Part shown: one piece after another, positions 1-7,610 of the stretch
Layout of the letters: each line of letters begins with the position of its first letter
How positions within the stretch are numbered: the stretch's first letter is position 1
DNA from: Lacunisphaera sp.
GTDB lineage: Bacteria; Verrucomicrobiota; Verrucomicrobiia; Opitutales; Opitutaceae
Direction: 5' to 3'
Assembly (NCBI GenBank): GCA_029945445.1
Contig: JAQSCO010000033.1
Coordinates: 1-33,312 of the forward strand
DNA: 33,312 bases
Notes under the pieces: generated by a model
Told to the model about the DNA's origin: nothing
Database searches by the model: none
The model's input: the letters and a program-made list of their open reading frames with translations, nothing else
Made by a program: the position numbers and the translations under genes

Positions 1-55
1 GAAAGCACGTATAGCCGCAAGGCTATCGGGGGTTCGAATCCCCCCCCCTCCGCCA
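1..55 (+). tRNA. tRNA-Ser, 3' part only
   Basis: The window starts inside a tRNA. Visible are a long variable-arm hairpin (ATAGCC-GCAA-GGCTAT, about 11-26), a T arm with loop TTCGAAT and a run of nine C's that completes the T stem and the acceptor strand CCCCTCC. Discriminator G52 and an encoded CCA (53-55) follow. A long variable arm with discriminator G points to serine; leucine would normally have A. The anticodon lies upstream of the window, so the isoacceptor is unknown. A serine recombinase gene starts about 280 bp downstream, so this tRNA may be an integration site, but no second copy of its 3' end was seen in the window. Confidence 0.9.
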
Positions 56-76
56 ATTTCGATTGTTAGCGAACCG

Positions 77-102
77 GCGGGCGATCCATTAAAATCGCCC
101 GC
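77..102 (+). terminator. Hairpin after tRNA-Ser, possible terminator
   Basis: Perfect 9-bp stem GCGGGCGAT / ATCGCCCGC with an 8-nt loop, about 20 nt after the tRNA CCA end. There is no clear T-tract, so termination is inferred from position and stem strength only. The remaining stretch up to 336 shows no convincing gene. Confidence 0.45.
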
Positions 103-336
103 AACTCGCTGAGGACAAGAGTGCAACGTGGGGCGGAGGATTTTACGCAATCGCGGTCGGTTCGTTTTCTCGTGGAAAAAGAGGCAAGAAAAACGCACGC
201 GCGCGAGGCTCGTGTGCGCAGCCGTTAAAATCTTCCCGTTGATTTTGCGGAGAGCTCTGAGAAAATATCGGCAACTAAAAACCACGCCCGCAACAGGTAA
301 AAATGCCCGCTGCCGACGATCAACCGGAGATTTCTC

Positions 337-2427
337 ATGCCGACCAATTCCCCCTCTGCTGCCCTCATTTCCACCGCTTCCTTGCCGGTAGGAATCTACG
401 CCCGCGTCTCGACCAGTAACCAGGTCGGCGGGCGCTTCGACTCCTGCGAAAGCCAAGGCGCCTACTGCCGCGACTATCTGGCGAAGCACGCCGCCGCCGA
501 AGGCTGGCACGAATTCATGTCCTTCACGGATGCGGCCTACTCCGGGGCCAATATGAACCGGCCGGGCATGCAGGCCATCATGCGCCAGATTGAACTGGGG
601 GCGATTAAGGTCGTGCTCATCTTCAAGCTCGAGCGCGTGCTCCGCAGCACCAATGAATGGGCGCCCTTCCGCGCCTTCCTCAAGAAGCACGCCTGCCGGC
701 TGGTGAGTGCGACCGAGGACATTTCCGAAGAGACCCCCTCGGGGCGGCTCAAGAACAACATCGTGATGAGCGTGAACGAATATGAGCGCGACAACACCTC
801 CGAGAAAATCCACCTCAAGCTCGTCGAGCAGGCCAAGCGCGGGATGTGGACCGGCGGCAACGTGCCCTACGGCTACACCTACGACACCGAGGCGCAGGGA
901 CTGAAGCCGCTGGCCGAGGAGGCCGCCGTGCTCCATCGCATCTACGAACAGGCGGCGCAGCTCGTCTCTCTGACCGATATCGCCAACGTCCTCAATGATG
1001 AGGGTATCCGCACGCGGGCGCGGGTCCGGCAGCGCCGGGACGGCACCAAGTATAACATCGGCCAAAAGCGCTTCCGCACGGACATCCTCCGCCGGCTGAT
1101 CCTGCGCCCCCTCTACGTCGGCCGGGTCCGGATGCATGGCATCGAATACCCCGGGCAGCACGAGGCCATTGTGAGCGCCGACCTGTGGGAGCGGGCTAAC
1201 GCGGTCGTGCGCCGCTCCCTCCACCCGGCGCGCAGCCGGCTGCGCGCCCGGGACAAGCATTTCCATGTGCTCAAGGGGATCGCGGTCTGCGGGTGCTGCG
1301 GCCGGGCCATGATTCCCAACGCCAGCGGCAAGCGCAGCGCTTCCGGCCAACTCTACCGGTATTACACCTGCGGCTATGCCCACAAGGAACGCTCGGACGC
1401 CCGGTGCGCGGTCCGACACGTTTCCGCTCCAGCCTTGGAAACCGCCATCGTTGGCTTTCTGGGACAATGCAGCCTGCATCCCGATATCATTCAAGCCACA
1501 CTGGGCAGCTCTCGGCGGCGGAATGACAGTGAACGTGCGCCCCTGCGGGCGCGCTTGAGTGAACTGGACCGCACCCTTGGGGACCTGGCCCAGCAGTTGC
1601 GTCACTGTGCGCAGGCCATCGCCCGCGGCGGCATTGACTTTCTCTCGGCGGAACTGCGCGAGGAGGCCGCCGCTTTGCAGGAAAAGAGACAGGGGCTCCT
1701 CGTCGAACGCGAGCAGGTCCGGCAGGATTTGACCGCCTGCGAACAGAAGTCGCTCGACCCCGAGCGCGTCCGCCGTTCGCTGGCGCGTTTCAGCGAGCTG
1801 CTGCCCACGCTGACGCTGGCCCAGCAGCGTGACCTGCTGCTGCTCTTCCTCGAACGCGTCGAAATCTGCCCTGCCACGAAAACGGCTCCGTTGCCCGGCG
1901 CGAAGCATTTTGAATTACGGCTCAAGGTGCGGGTCGCCCGATTGGTCGAGGGGATGGAAGAAAGGCTGGTCATCGATGCCCGGGATCGGCCGGCGGTGCC
2001 GGCCGGCTCGGTCCGGCCGCTCGTGTTGCAAGCGGAAGTGACCATGCTGCCGACTGGCGGGGTGGAATTGCTGGCACCCTTCACCTACACCCTGTCCGCC
2101 CCGAGAAAGCCCGCCGCACCTCGAACCAAACCGGTCCAGCACCCGCTGCACCGCGCCCGCGCGTGGCAACGGCGTTTGGCAGCGGAGTCCGGCCTTAACC
2201 GGGTCAAGTTGGCGAAGGAGGAGGGTCTCACGCCCGGGGCCATCACCCATCACATGAAGCTGCTCCAACTGGCGCCCGACATTCAGGAACAGCTCCTGAA
2301 TGTCACGGCGCCAGAGGACCTGCGCCGGTTCAGCCTGAACCGGATGAAGGCCTTGGCCGAGTTGTCGGCCGAGGAGCAGCGGCGGCTGTTTGCCGCGGTG
2401 CAACCAGGGCCGAGCGCGCACTTTTGA
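337..2427 (+). CDS. Large serine recombinase with zinc ribbon and ParB-like C-terminus
   Basis: A 696-aa site-specific DNA recombinase of the large serine (resolvase/invertase-like) family, which cuts and rejoins attachment sites through a phosphoserine link. The N-terminal catalytic domain carries YARVS with nucleophile Ser25, followed by FKLERVLRS. A recombinase domain follows GNVPYGY near residue 180. A zinc ribbon lies near residues 313-368 (CGCC, later YYTCGYAH and a further Cys). Residues about 400-480 are an Arg/Glu-rich coiled-coil. The last ~75 residues look like a ParB/KorB helix-turn-helix (LAKEEGLTPGAITHHMKLLQ), which most family members lack. The ATG at 337 follows a GGAG at suitable distance. 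The position just after a tRNA-Ser suggests it is the integrase of a mobile element whose other end is not visible here. Confidence 0.92.
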   Translation: MPTNSPSAALISTASLPVGIYARVSTSNQVGGRFDSCESQGAYCRDYLAKHAAAEGWHEFMSFTDAAYSGANMNRPGMQAIMRQIELGAIKVVLIFKLERVLRSTNEWAPFRAFLKKHACRLVSATEDISEETPSGRLKNNIVMSVNEYERDNTSEKIHLKLVEQAKRGMWTGGNVPYGYTYDTEAQGLKPLAEEAAVLHRIYEQAAQLVSLTDIANVLNDEGIRTRARVRQRRDGTKYNIGQKRFRTDILRRLILRPLYVGRVRMHGIEYPGQHEAIVSADLWERANAVVRRSLHPARSRLRARDKHFHVLKGIAVCGCCGRAMIPNASGKRSASGQLYRYYTCGYAHKERSDARCAVRHVSAPALETAIVGFLGQCSLHPDIIQATLGSSRRRNDSERAPLRARLSELDRTLGDLAQQLRHCAQAIARGGIDFLSAELREEAAALQEKRQGLLVEREQVRQDLTACEQKSLDPERVRRSLARFSELLPTLTLAQQRDLLLLFLERVEICPATKTAPLPGAKHFELRLKVRVARLVEGMEERLVIDARDRPAVPAGSVRPLVLQAEVTMLPTGGVELLAPFTYTLSAPRKPAAPRTKPVQHPLHRARAWQRRLAAESGLNRVKLAKEEGLTPGAITHHMKLLQLAPDIQEQLLNVTAPEDLRRFSLNRMKALAELSAEEQRRLFAAVQPGPSAHF

Positions 2428-2465
2428 TTTTGCTGCCGGCTCGATGAACGTGGTCCCGCTGGCCT

Positions 2466-4550
2466 CTAGAACGTCACCCGCAGGCCCAGCGTGAAACTGC
2501 GCCCGGGCAGCGGGGCGATGTCCTTGAGGAAGGAAGTGCTCACTCGGGCGTCCTCATTCGAGAGATTCGAGCCACGAACGAACAATTCCCACCCCGCTCG
2601 CGCCAACATGAAACGATAGCTGACATCAGCTCCGATGAGGGTGTAACCGGCGGTCTCGGTTTCACCGAAGGCCGCCCGATCCTGTCGGAAAGAGTGTCGC
2701 ACACTGACTCCGGCACTCCAGGGATCCCGTGCATACCGCAGGGCGAGGCCCGCGCGCAACGGCGGTATCCGCGGTAACGATTCGTCATCCGTCGTCTGTT
2801 GAGCATGCACATAGTCGGCCGTAACGTCGAGGTGCAGCCGTTCGGTCTGCCGGTCCAGCAGATGTAGCACCAATTCAGCCTCGCCCCCGTAGAAAAGCGC
2901 GTCTTTGGCGATAAACTGGTAGATTGGCAGGAAGCTGTCGCCGGGCGGGACGGGATACGGCAGGAATCCGCTGCTATCCTCGTCGAAGTAGCGGGCCGGA
3001 TCGCGCTGCTCGAAGATAAAATCCTGCAGCCGGTTCACAAACCCACCCAGCGAACCGGTCACGAAGCCACTGCGTTTGCGCAGCGTGACGTCGAGGCCGA
3101 GTGACGTTTCCTTGCCGAGGCCGGCGCTGCCGATTTCGTAGGCCCCGGTGCCGCCATGCGGTCCGTTGGAAAATACTTCCTGGGCCACCGGAATGCGCTG
3201 GGAGTAAGCCGCTGAGATACCAAGTGAATAGTCCTGCGCTGGATAGTAGACCGCCCCCGTGGACAGGCTGAAGCCATGGTCGGTGTGCTTTTGGCCGGTG
3301 CTGGCCGCATAACCGGGATAGGCGGGGAGCAGCGGAGCGACCGCCCCGAGCTTGATGCTTTGGATTTCGATGCGCCCGCCCAGTTGCAGGGTCAACCCGG
3401 GGCTCACCTTGTAGGACTCCAGCGCGAAGAGCGCGTGATTATCGGTCACGGTCGGGGGCGTGACGACTTCCTCGCCCGCCGCGGAGAAATCGCTCCGTGA
3501 GGTTTGGAGGCCAACGGTGCCGGAAAGGTCGCCCGCGTCCTGCTGAATAAGCTCAAGCCGTCCTTCATGCGCCTTGTTCTTGAAGGTCGTGTTCGGCAAG
3601 CCGGTGGTTGTATCAACCTCGGCGTGCTTGTAGTCGGCGAGACCAAAGCGGAACTTGGCCGACTTAAGAGCGCCGACGGACCGCGTGAGTTCCGCCCGGA
3701 AGTCGGCGCGCCGCTGCTTCATGTCAATGTTGATGGGTTCCCCTACGGGCACACCGTAAATGGTGGCGTATTCGCTTACGGCGACGCCGAAGTTTCCGGC
3801 GGCACCGAAGACTGTGCCGCCAAGCGAGCCGCTCTTGGTCGCGATCGCACTATTGGTCAGCGTCCCCCGATCGATCGGATTTGTGGGATCGGCATAGCCG
3901 GGAATGTTGACGTCAGCGGTCACCGTGCGAAGGGCGTTGACCTGGATGGCGTAGGTGTGGTCGCCCCCGGTGACAGCGAGGACGCCCGTGCGCTCATTCG
4001 ACGCGGAGTCGAACCGAAATTCCGTTCGGCCGCTGATCGGACGGGCGGGCGCGGTAGCCGGAATGCGATTGTCGATCACGTTGACCACACCGCCGACGGC
4101 GGAACTGCCGTAGAGCAGAGTCGCGGGCCCCCGCAGGACTTCGATGCGGTCAACGAGCAGCGGTTCGACACTGACATTGTGGTCGGGACTGACGTTGGAG
4201 GCGTCGAGCGAACCCACCCCATTGTCGAGCATGCGAACCCGGTCGCCCCCGAGCCCGCGGATCACGGGGCGGCTGGCGCCGGGCCCATAATAGGTGGCGT
4301 TGACCCCGGGCGTCGCGGCCAGGGTGTCGCCGAGCGTGATGGCCACGCTGCGGCGGAGCTGGTCGCTGACCAGGACGGAGGCGCCCTGGGCGAGATCAAA
4401 CGATGATTTCGGATCGGCGCCGGCGCTGACGATAAAGGGATCCAGCGTGAGGGTTTCGTCGTGGCCGGCCAAGGGCTTGGCCGGTTCGGTTTGGGCGCTG
4501 GCCAGAGCAGCCAGAAGAAACAAGGCAGGAAATGAATGGAAAGTTTTCAT
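2466..4550 (-). CDS. TonB-dependent outer-membrane receptor, ZnuD-like
   Basis: A 694-aa outer-membrane active transporter. An N-terminal signal peptide (MKTFHSFPALFLLAALASAQ) precedes a TonB-box-like stretch (LTLDPFIVSA). The plug domain, about residues 45-165, contains YYGPGASRPVIRGLGGDRV and VDRIEVLRGPATLLYGSSA. A beta-barrel follows and ends in the usual aromatic residue (GLRVTF). The wording of the plug, including DASNVSPDH, resembles the ZnuD group of zinc/haem receptors, so a metal or metal-chelate substrate is likely but not proven. The gene converges with the recombinase gene, 38 bp away, with no evident terminator between. A small secreted His/Cys-containing protein lies 104 bp upstream on the same strand and may be co-transcribed. 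No Zur or Fur box was recognised. Confidence 0.88.
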   Translation of the reverse strand: MKTFHSFPALFLLAALASAQTEPAKPLAGHDETLTLDPFIVSAGADPKSSFDLAQGASVLVSDQLRRSVAITLGDTLAATPGVNATYYGPGASRPVIRGLGGDRVRMLDNGVGSLDASNVSPDHNVSVEPLLVDRIEVLRGPATLLYGSSAVGGVVNVIDNRIPATAPARPISGRTEFRFDSASNERTGVLAVTGGDHTYAIQVNALRTVTADVNIPGYADPTNPIDRGTLTNSAIATKSGSLGGTVFGAAGNFGVAVSEYATIYGVPVGEPINIDMKQRRADFRAELTRSVGALKSAKFRFGLADYKHAEVDTTTGLPNTTFKNKAHEGRLELIQQDAGDLSGTVGLQTSRSDFSAAGEEVVTPPTVTDNHALFALESYKVSPGLTLQLGGRIEIQSIKLGAVAPLLPAYPGYAASTGQKHTDHGFSLSTGAVYYPAQDYSLGISAAYSQRIPVAQEVFSNGPHGGTGAYEIGSAGLGKETSLGLDVTLRKRSGFVTGSLGGFVNRLQDFIFEQRDPARYFDEDSSGFLPYPVPPGDSFLPIYQFIAKDALFYGGEAELVLHLLDRQTERLHLDVTADYVHAQQTTDDESLPRIPPLRAGLALRYARDPWSAGVSVRHSFRQDRAAFGETETAGYTLIGADVSYRFMLARAGWELFVRGSNLSNEDARVSTSFLKDIAPLPGRSFTLGLRVTF

Positions 4551-4654
4551 GCTAAGTAATCAGAATTCGTTGAGCAAAGCTACCTGCCGGCACAATCGGC
4601 CGGACCGGATGAATCAAACGGCAGTCCGCAGACCGCCGGATAACGAACTTGAAC

Positions 4655-4927
4655 TTAGCCGAGAGGCGGACCGCAGGTCGGCGGCTGGAGGAAGCACGAC
4701 TCGCCGGCGGGAACCGCTTCCGGACAAATGCATTCACCCGCCGGAAAAAGCACCGGCGCAGAGGCCAGCTCGGTCAGACCGTTGCTGTGGTCGACACCAT
4801 GACCAAAGAGCGTGACCGCGCAGGTATGGTCCTGATGATTCGTCTCACTGTGCAGTGATGCATGCAGCGGCGGACTGACGGCCAGCAATCCCAGCAGCCA
4901 GACAAGGGCCGCACAAACAGCAGCCAT
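4655..4927 (-). CDS. Small secreted His/Cys-containing protein upstream of TonB receptor
   Basis: A 90-aa protein if translation starts at the ATG at 4927; a TTG at 4999 would add 24 residues. From 4927 the protein begins with a typical signal peptide (MAAVCAALVWLLGLLAVSPPLHA). The mature part has scattered His and Cys residues (HASLHSETNHQDHTCAV, GECICPEA, ESCF, PPTCGPP), which suggests metal binding or disulphides. Similar short proteins that end a signal peptide in HASLH and carry a DHxCAV motif often stand near TonB receptors in Opitutaceae (family memory, not checked). It most likely acts with the receptor downstream, for example in periplasmic metal handling. No strong ribosome-binding site is seen before 4927, so the start is uncertain. 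Confidence 0.6.
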   Translation of the reverse strand: MAAVCAALVWLLGLLAVSPPLHASLHSETNHQDHTCAVTLFGHGVDHSNGLTELASAPVLFPAGECICPEAVPAGESCFLQPPTCGPPLG

Positions 4928-5233
4928 GCTGCATGACGCGGTTCCCGGCTGCTGGGAATTGAACTTTACAGCAGGGGAATGCACGGCAATGGAAACCAAA
5001 GCAGCAACGGATCAGAGACGTCAAGAGCCAGACGCAGATTCCGCGCAGGAAGAGCCGGAGCTCCCATGTTTCATCGAGACAGGCAATGAATAACGCCCAA
5101 AGACAACGACTTGCTGGGATTTCGGGGCCCGCGCGGTCGCGGCACTCACAAATCGCGGACACGTCCTTACAGGGAAGTGGCGCCCGGTGTCACCTCCGAT
5201 GCCGATTTTCGAAGCGGAGCGGGAGCAAAGACT
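4928..5233. other. Intergenic region, no gene seen
   Basis: About 300 bp between the winged-helix gene and the small secreted protein, both on the minus strand. Reading frames here look like random translations. It should hold the promoter of the receptor pair, but no convincing -35/-10 pair, Zur-type or Fur-type palindrome was recognised. Confidence 0.4.
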
Positions 5234-5629
5234 TCAATTGTCGGCGAATTCGGTCCGCAACCGGTAACACGTCATCCGGGTGCGGCCCTCTCCCTGGCAC
5301 AGTCCGGCCGAACACAGCCGGGCCAATTTCCGAGAAATCGTTCGCCGGTTCAGCCCGAGCACGGCAGCGAGTTCACGCGGGCTCGCGGAACCAACCTTGC
5401 GCAGGTGAGCGATGACCTGTCGCTCCAGTTCGTCACGGACGAGCTGGAGCGGATCGAACTGGTTGGATGCCAGGGTGGTCGAAGGCGCAGGGCTTGCCGC
5501 TGCCGCGATGGCGCGGAGACGCTGTTGCTCCTCGAATCGGCCGATGGCAATCGCCAGCAAATCGCCGATCCGGCGGACGACTTCCTCCTCGGTCAAGCGG
5601 TCGAAGCGATGCGTATCAAGAAATGCCAT
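5234..5629 (-). CDS. Winged-helix DNA-binding protein
   Basis: A 131-aa protein. The N-terminal part (LTEEEVVRRIGDLLAIAIG) is helical. After a loose linker, the C-terminal half is a plausible winged helix: VIAHLRKVGSASPRELAAVL, then LGLNRRTISRKLARLCSAGL as recognition region, then a wing ending in MTCYRL. No catalytic motif is seen. The ATG at 5629 lies 9 bp after the stop of the nucleotidyltransferase gene, so it is probably the last gene of a three-gene operon starting at 6828. As the only clear DNA-binding protein in that operon, it may be its autoregulator. The exact family is not recognised. Confidence 0.7.
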   Translation of the reverse strand: MAFLDTHRFDRLTEEEVVRRIGDLLAIAIGRFEEQQRLRAIAAAASPAPSTTLASNQFDPLQLVRDELERQVIAHLRKVGSASPRELAAVLGLNRRTISRKLARLCSAGLCQGEGRTRMTCYRLRTEFADN

Positions 5630-5638
5630 AACCGACCA

Positions 5639-6292
5639 TCACATCCCCATCCGTGGACCCTGCCGGGGCGTTTGACGGGGAGGCTCATGCTGCGAGGGTG
5701 GAGTAATGTCCTGGCGCGGGTCCATTTCACGGGCCACGGCTATGATGCGCTCGCTGGCCTGGGTGAAAATCTCGCGATAGATTTCTGGCACATGGGCGCG
5801 CCTGGCCGCCGCCGCGACCACCTCGCCGGTGAGAGGGGTCCCCGTCGCGTCGCGGTGCAGCCGCAACATGCTCCGGACGTCCGCCAGGTCTTGCGCGTCG
5901 CCGCGCCCCATCTTGGAAATCACCAGATCAAGCATCCGGGGCCGCTGCAGGTTGAGCTTGGTCAACTGGTCGTGGTGCAGCGGGACAAGGTGCTGCTTCC
6001 ATTCGGGGGTGAGCACCACCTCACGTTCCGGAAAAATGTGCGTGATGTAGAGTCCGTGCCGCTCCAACTCGCGGTTCGTCTTTTCGACGGCCTGCCAGAA
6101 TCCCCGGTCGGCATCGACGCGCAATTCCCGCTCCTTGGGGATGATGATGTCCACGTCGTTCGTGGAGCGCCCGGCCATCCGGGAAGCAAACTTGCGGTCG
6201 AGCAGGAGAGCAGCCGCCCCGAAGACAACGACATCCGTGGGTTGCGGCAGGTGCCGGTTGAGTGTTTCCGCAATCGTCTGCGCCGCGTTCAT
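5639..6292 (-). CDS. AbiEii/DUF6036-like nucleotidyltransferase
   Basis: A 217-aa protein of the nucleotidyltransferase superfamily. The active-site signature is visible near residues 22-50: VVVFGAAALLLDR, where G-A-A replaces the usual G-S, followed by RSTNDVDIIIP with the D-x-D metal ligands. This arrangement is typical of AbiEii/DUF6036-type proteins, several of which are toxins that modify tRNA or other targets with nucleotides. The C-terminal ~35 residues are Pro/Arg/Gln-rich and probably disordered. The ATG at 6292 forms an ATGA overlap with the stop of the gene before it, so the two are translationally coupled; an alternative in-frame ATG at 6316 would add 8 residues. Toxin activity is inferred from family and from the TA-rich surroundings. 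Confidence 0.78.
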   Translation of the reverse strand: MNAAQTIAETLNRHLPQPTDVVVFGAAALLLDRKFASRMAGRSTNDVDIIIPKERELRVDADRGFWQAVEKTNRELERHGLYITHIFPEREVVLTPEWKQHLVPLHHDQLTKLNLQRPRMLDLVISKMGRGDAQDLADVRSMLRLHRDATGTPLTGEVVAAAARRAHVPEIYREIFTQASERIIAVAREMDPRQDITPPSQHEPPRQTPRQGPRMGM

Positions 6293-6828
6293 CGCAGAAA
6301 CTTGGTGCGCAGCCACCGGCGCGCCGCCCCCTCGCCGGGCCCGCGTTGGCGGGTTTCGCTCACCAGTCGCGACACGCCCGGTAGGAAATCCTCTTCCCCG
6401 GGTAAGGGTTGAGGCAGAGCATTCCGCAAAGGCGCCCAGAAAGCCGGGTGGTCATCTGCCGCAAGCGCAAGATCGGCGATCTGCGCTACGCGCGCGCCCA
6501 CCCCAAACCGGGCGGCGGCGGCGGCAATCAACTTCCCGTCATTACCCAGGTCGCTCAGGACCATGGCCCCGCACCGGATTGCCTGAAAGGTCGCCACGTC
6601 GGCCTCACCCCGCAGGAGGGCGCAGCCCAATACCTCATGCGGTAGCCAGGCGAGGTCCAGTGGTCGCAGTTGCGGCCAAAGCGGAGCATAATGGGCACAA
6701 CCTCGCGCAATGGCGACCGCGAGCAGATCCGCGCGCGACAAATCCGCAGCCTTCCGGCACGCCTGCAAGTGCCCAGCGTCCGCTCCGGTAGAAACGGTAT
6801 CCGGTGAAATCTTGGACTTGGTCGGCAT
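6289..6828 (-). CDS. Unknown protein, paralog of the 11903-12439 gene (family X, copy 1)
   Basis: A 179-aa protein of no recognised family. The ATG at 6828 gives almost the same length as its paralog (178 aa), which supports this start over one at 6921. The two share long stretches: LLAVAIARGCAHYAPLWP / LLAVALARKCGHYVPLWP, LGCALLRG, ATFQAIRC-AMVLSD and EEDFLPG-SRL, plus WLRT at the C-terminus. The fold looks largely alpha-helical, with no signal peptide or membrane segment. Its stop overlaps the start of the AbiEii-like nucleotidyltransferase (ATGA), so it may be that protein's antitoxin or partner. Invariant His/Tyr/Trp/Cys residues might be functional, but no catalytic motif can be named. 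Confidence 0.75.
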   Translation of the reverse strand: MPTKSKISPDTVSTGADAGHLQACRKAADLSRADLLAVAIARGCAHYAPLWPQLRPLDLAWLPHEVLGCALLRGEADVATFQAIRCGAMVLSDLGNDGKLIAAAAARFGVGARVAQIADLALAADDHPAFWAPLRNALPQPLPGEEDFLPGVSRLVSETRQRGPGEGAARRWLRTKFLR

Positions 6829-7000
6829 GGTGAATCCGGAACGGGACAGGGGCCATCTTAGCCGGCTGGCGCCGCCGCGCGAATTCTTTTTCGCTGCTCG
6901 ATTGGGCTGGTGATGTAGCATCTTGCCCCGACTTTGCCCTCAAACCGGCTAAAGGCCCAGCCCGCGCAGCGCACACCACCCGGCGTAGTGTTCGCGGCCA

Positions 7001-7606
7001 TCACAATACCCGCAACGGCCAGGTTCCCGTGCGTTCCGTCACCCACGTCACCAATCCGGCATCCGGATCGGATCCACCAGTCGAGCATATCGTGCAGGTG
7101 AGCCTCGTCCCGGCTGGGCTTAACCTGCACAGATGATCCTCCGGTCGCGTTGAATGGACTCCTTGCGATACGGGTTGTCCATTTCGTCGACCGACTCGAC
7201 CGTCAGCAGGTGCACCGGAACACCCAGCAATTTGGCGCACTCCTCCTCGATGGTGACGATGGCCAGGCCAGGATGCTCGGGGAACGTGGCGATCAAATCC
7301 ACGTCGCTCCCTGGCGTCGGGTCGCCCCTGGCCACTGAGCCGAAGATCTCCAGCCGGGTGATGCCGTGCTGGCGGCAGAAGGGGGCCAGCCGGCGGGTGA
7401 TTTCAGCCAAGGTGGGCGGCAGCTCAGTCCCTCTCGGTGGGTGCGGCAACGGCGGGGGTAATACCAAGCCCGGGGCGTGGCTGGCGCCCGGATGCGACTT
7501 GGAGATGGCCGTCGAACGGTTCATGGCAACGGAAGTAGTCCGGGGTGGAGACGAAACCAAGGCGGAAGTGGCGAAAATTCAGATCGGAAACATACCGCAG
7601 CCGCAT
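7001..7606 (-). pseudogene. Remnant of a metallophosphoesterase gene, interrupted by a nucleotidyltransferase gene
   Basis: Two pieces of a gene like the intact metallophosphoesterase at 9512-10207 survive here. The 5' piece starts with ATG at 7606, four bases after the HipA stop, and reads MRLRYVSDLNFR against MKLLHVSDLHFR in the intact copy; the metal-binding His is replaced by Asn. It becomes unlike the intact copy soon after (about 7540). The 3' piece (about 7130-7001) ends GLVTWVTERTGTWPLRVL-stop against GVVTWITERAGTWPLQVL-stop, with closely similar DNA over the last ~60 bases. Everything between, including the GDxxD, GNHD and GHLH motifs, is gone and is occupied by the MntA-like gene at 7120-7524. 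The gene cannot encode an active phosphoesterase. Confidence 0.8.
7120..7524 (-). CDS. MntA-type minimal nucleotidyltransferase (antitoxin-like), no HEPN partner
   Basis: A 134-aa protein with the minimal nucleotidyltransferase signature: IFGSVARGDPTPGSDVDLIA, with Gly62-Ser63 and Asp74/Asp76 as metal ligands. Known MntA proteins are antitoxins of type VII HEPN/MNT systems, where they AMPylate the HepT RNase. No HEPN gene is adjacent on either side, so this one is an orphan or works with something else. The first ~37 residues are Pro/Ser-rich; the ATG at 7524 was chosen over a start at 7560, but a shorter protein starting near the conserved domain is also possible. The gene lies between the two surviving pieces of a metallophosphoesterase gene and directly downstream of hipA, so it could be expressed from the hipBA promoter. 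Confidence 0.75.
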   Translation of the reverse strand: MNRSTAISKSHPGASHAPGLVLPPPLPHPPRGTELPPTLAEITRRLAPFCRQHGITRLEIFGSVARGDPTPGSDVDLIATFPEHPGLAIVTIEEECAKLLGVPVHLLTVESVDEMDNPYRKESIQRDRRIICAG

Positions 7607-7610
7607 GGGG

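Noticed and set aside
128..391. An 87-codon frame between the tRNA and the recombinase
   Set aside because: Arg/Lys-rich with no motif, overlaps the recombinase start, and has no ribosome-binding site.
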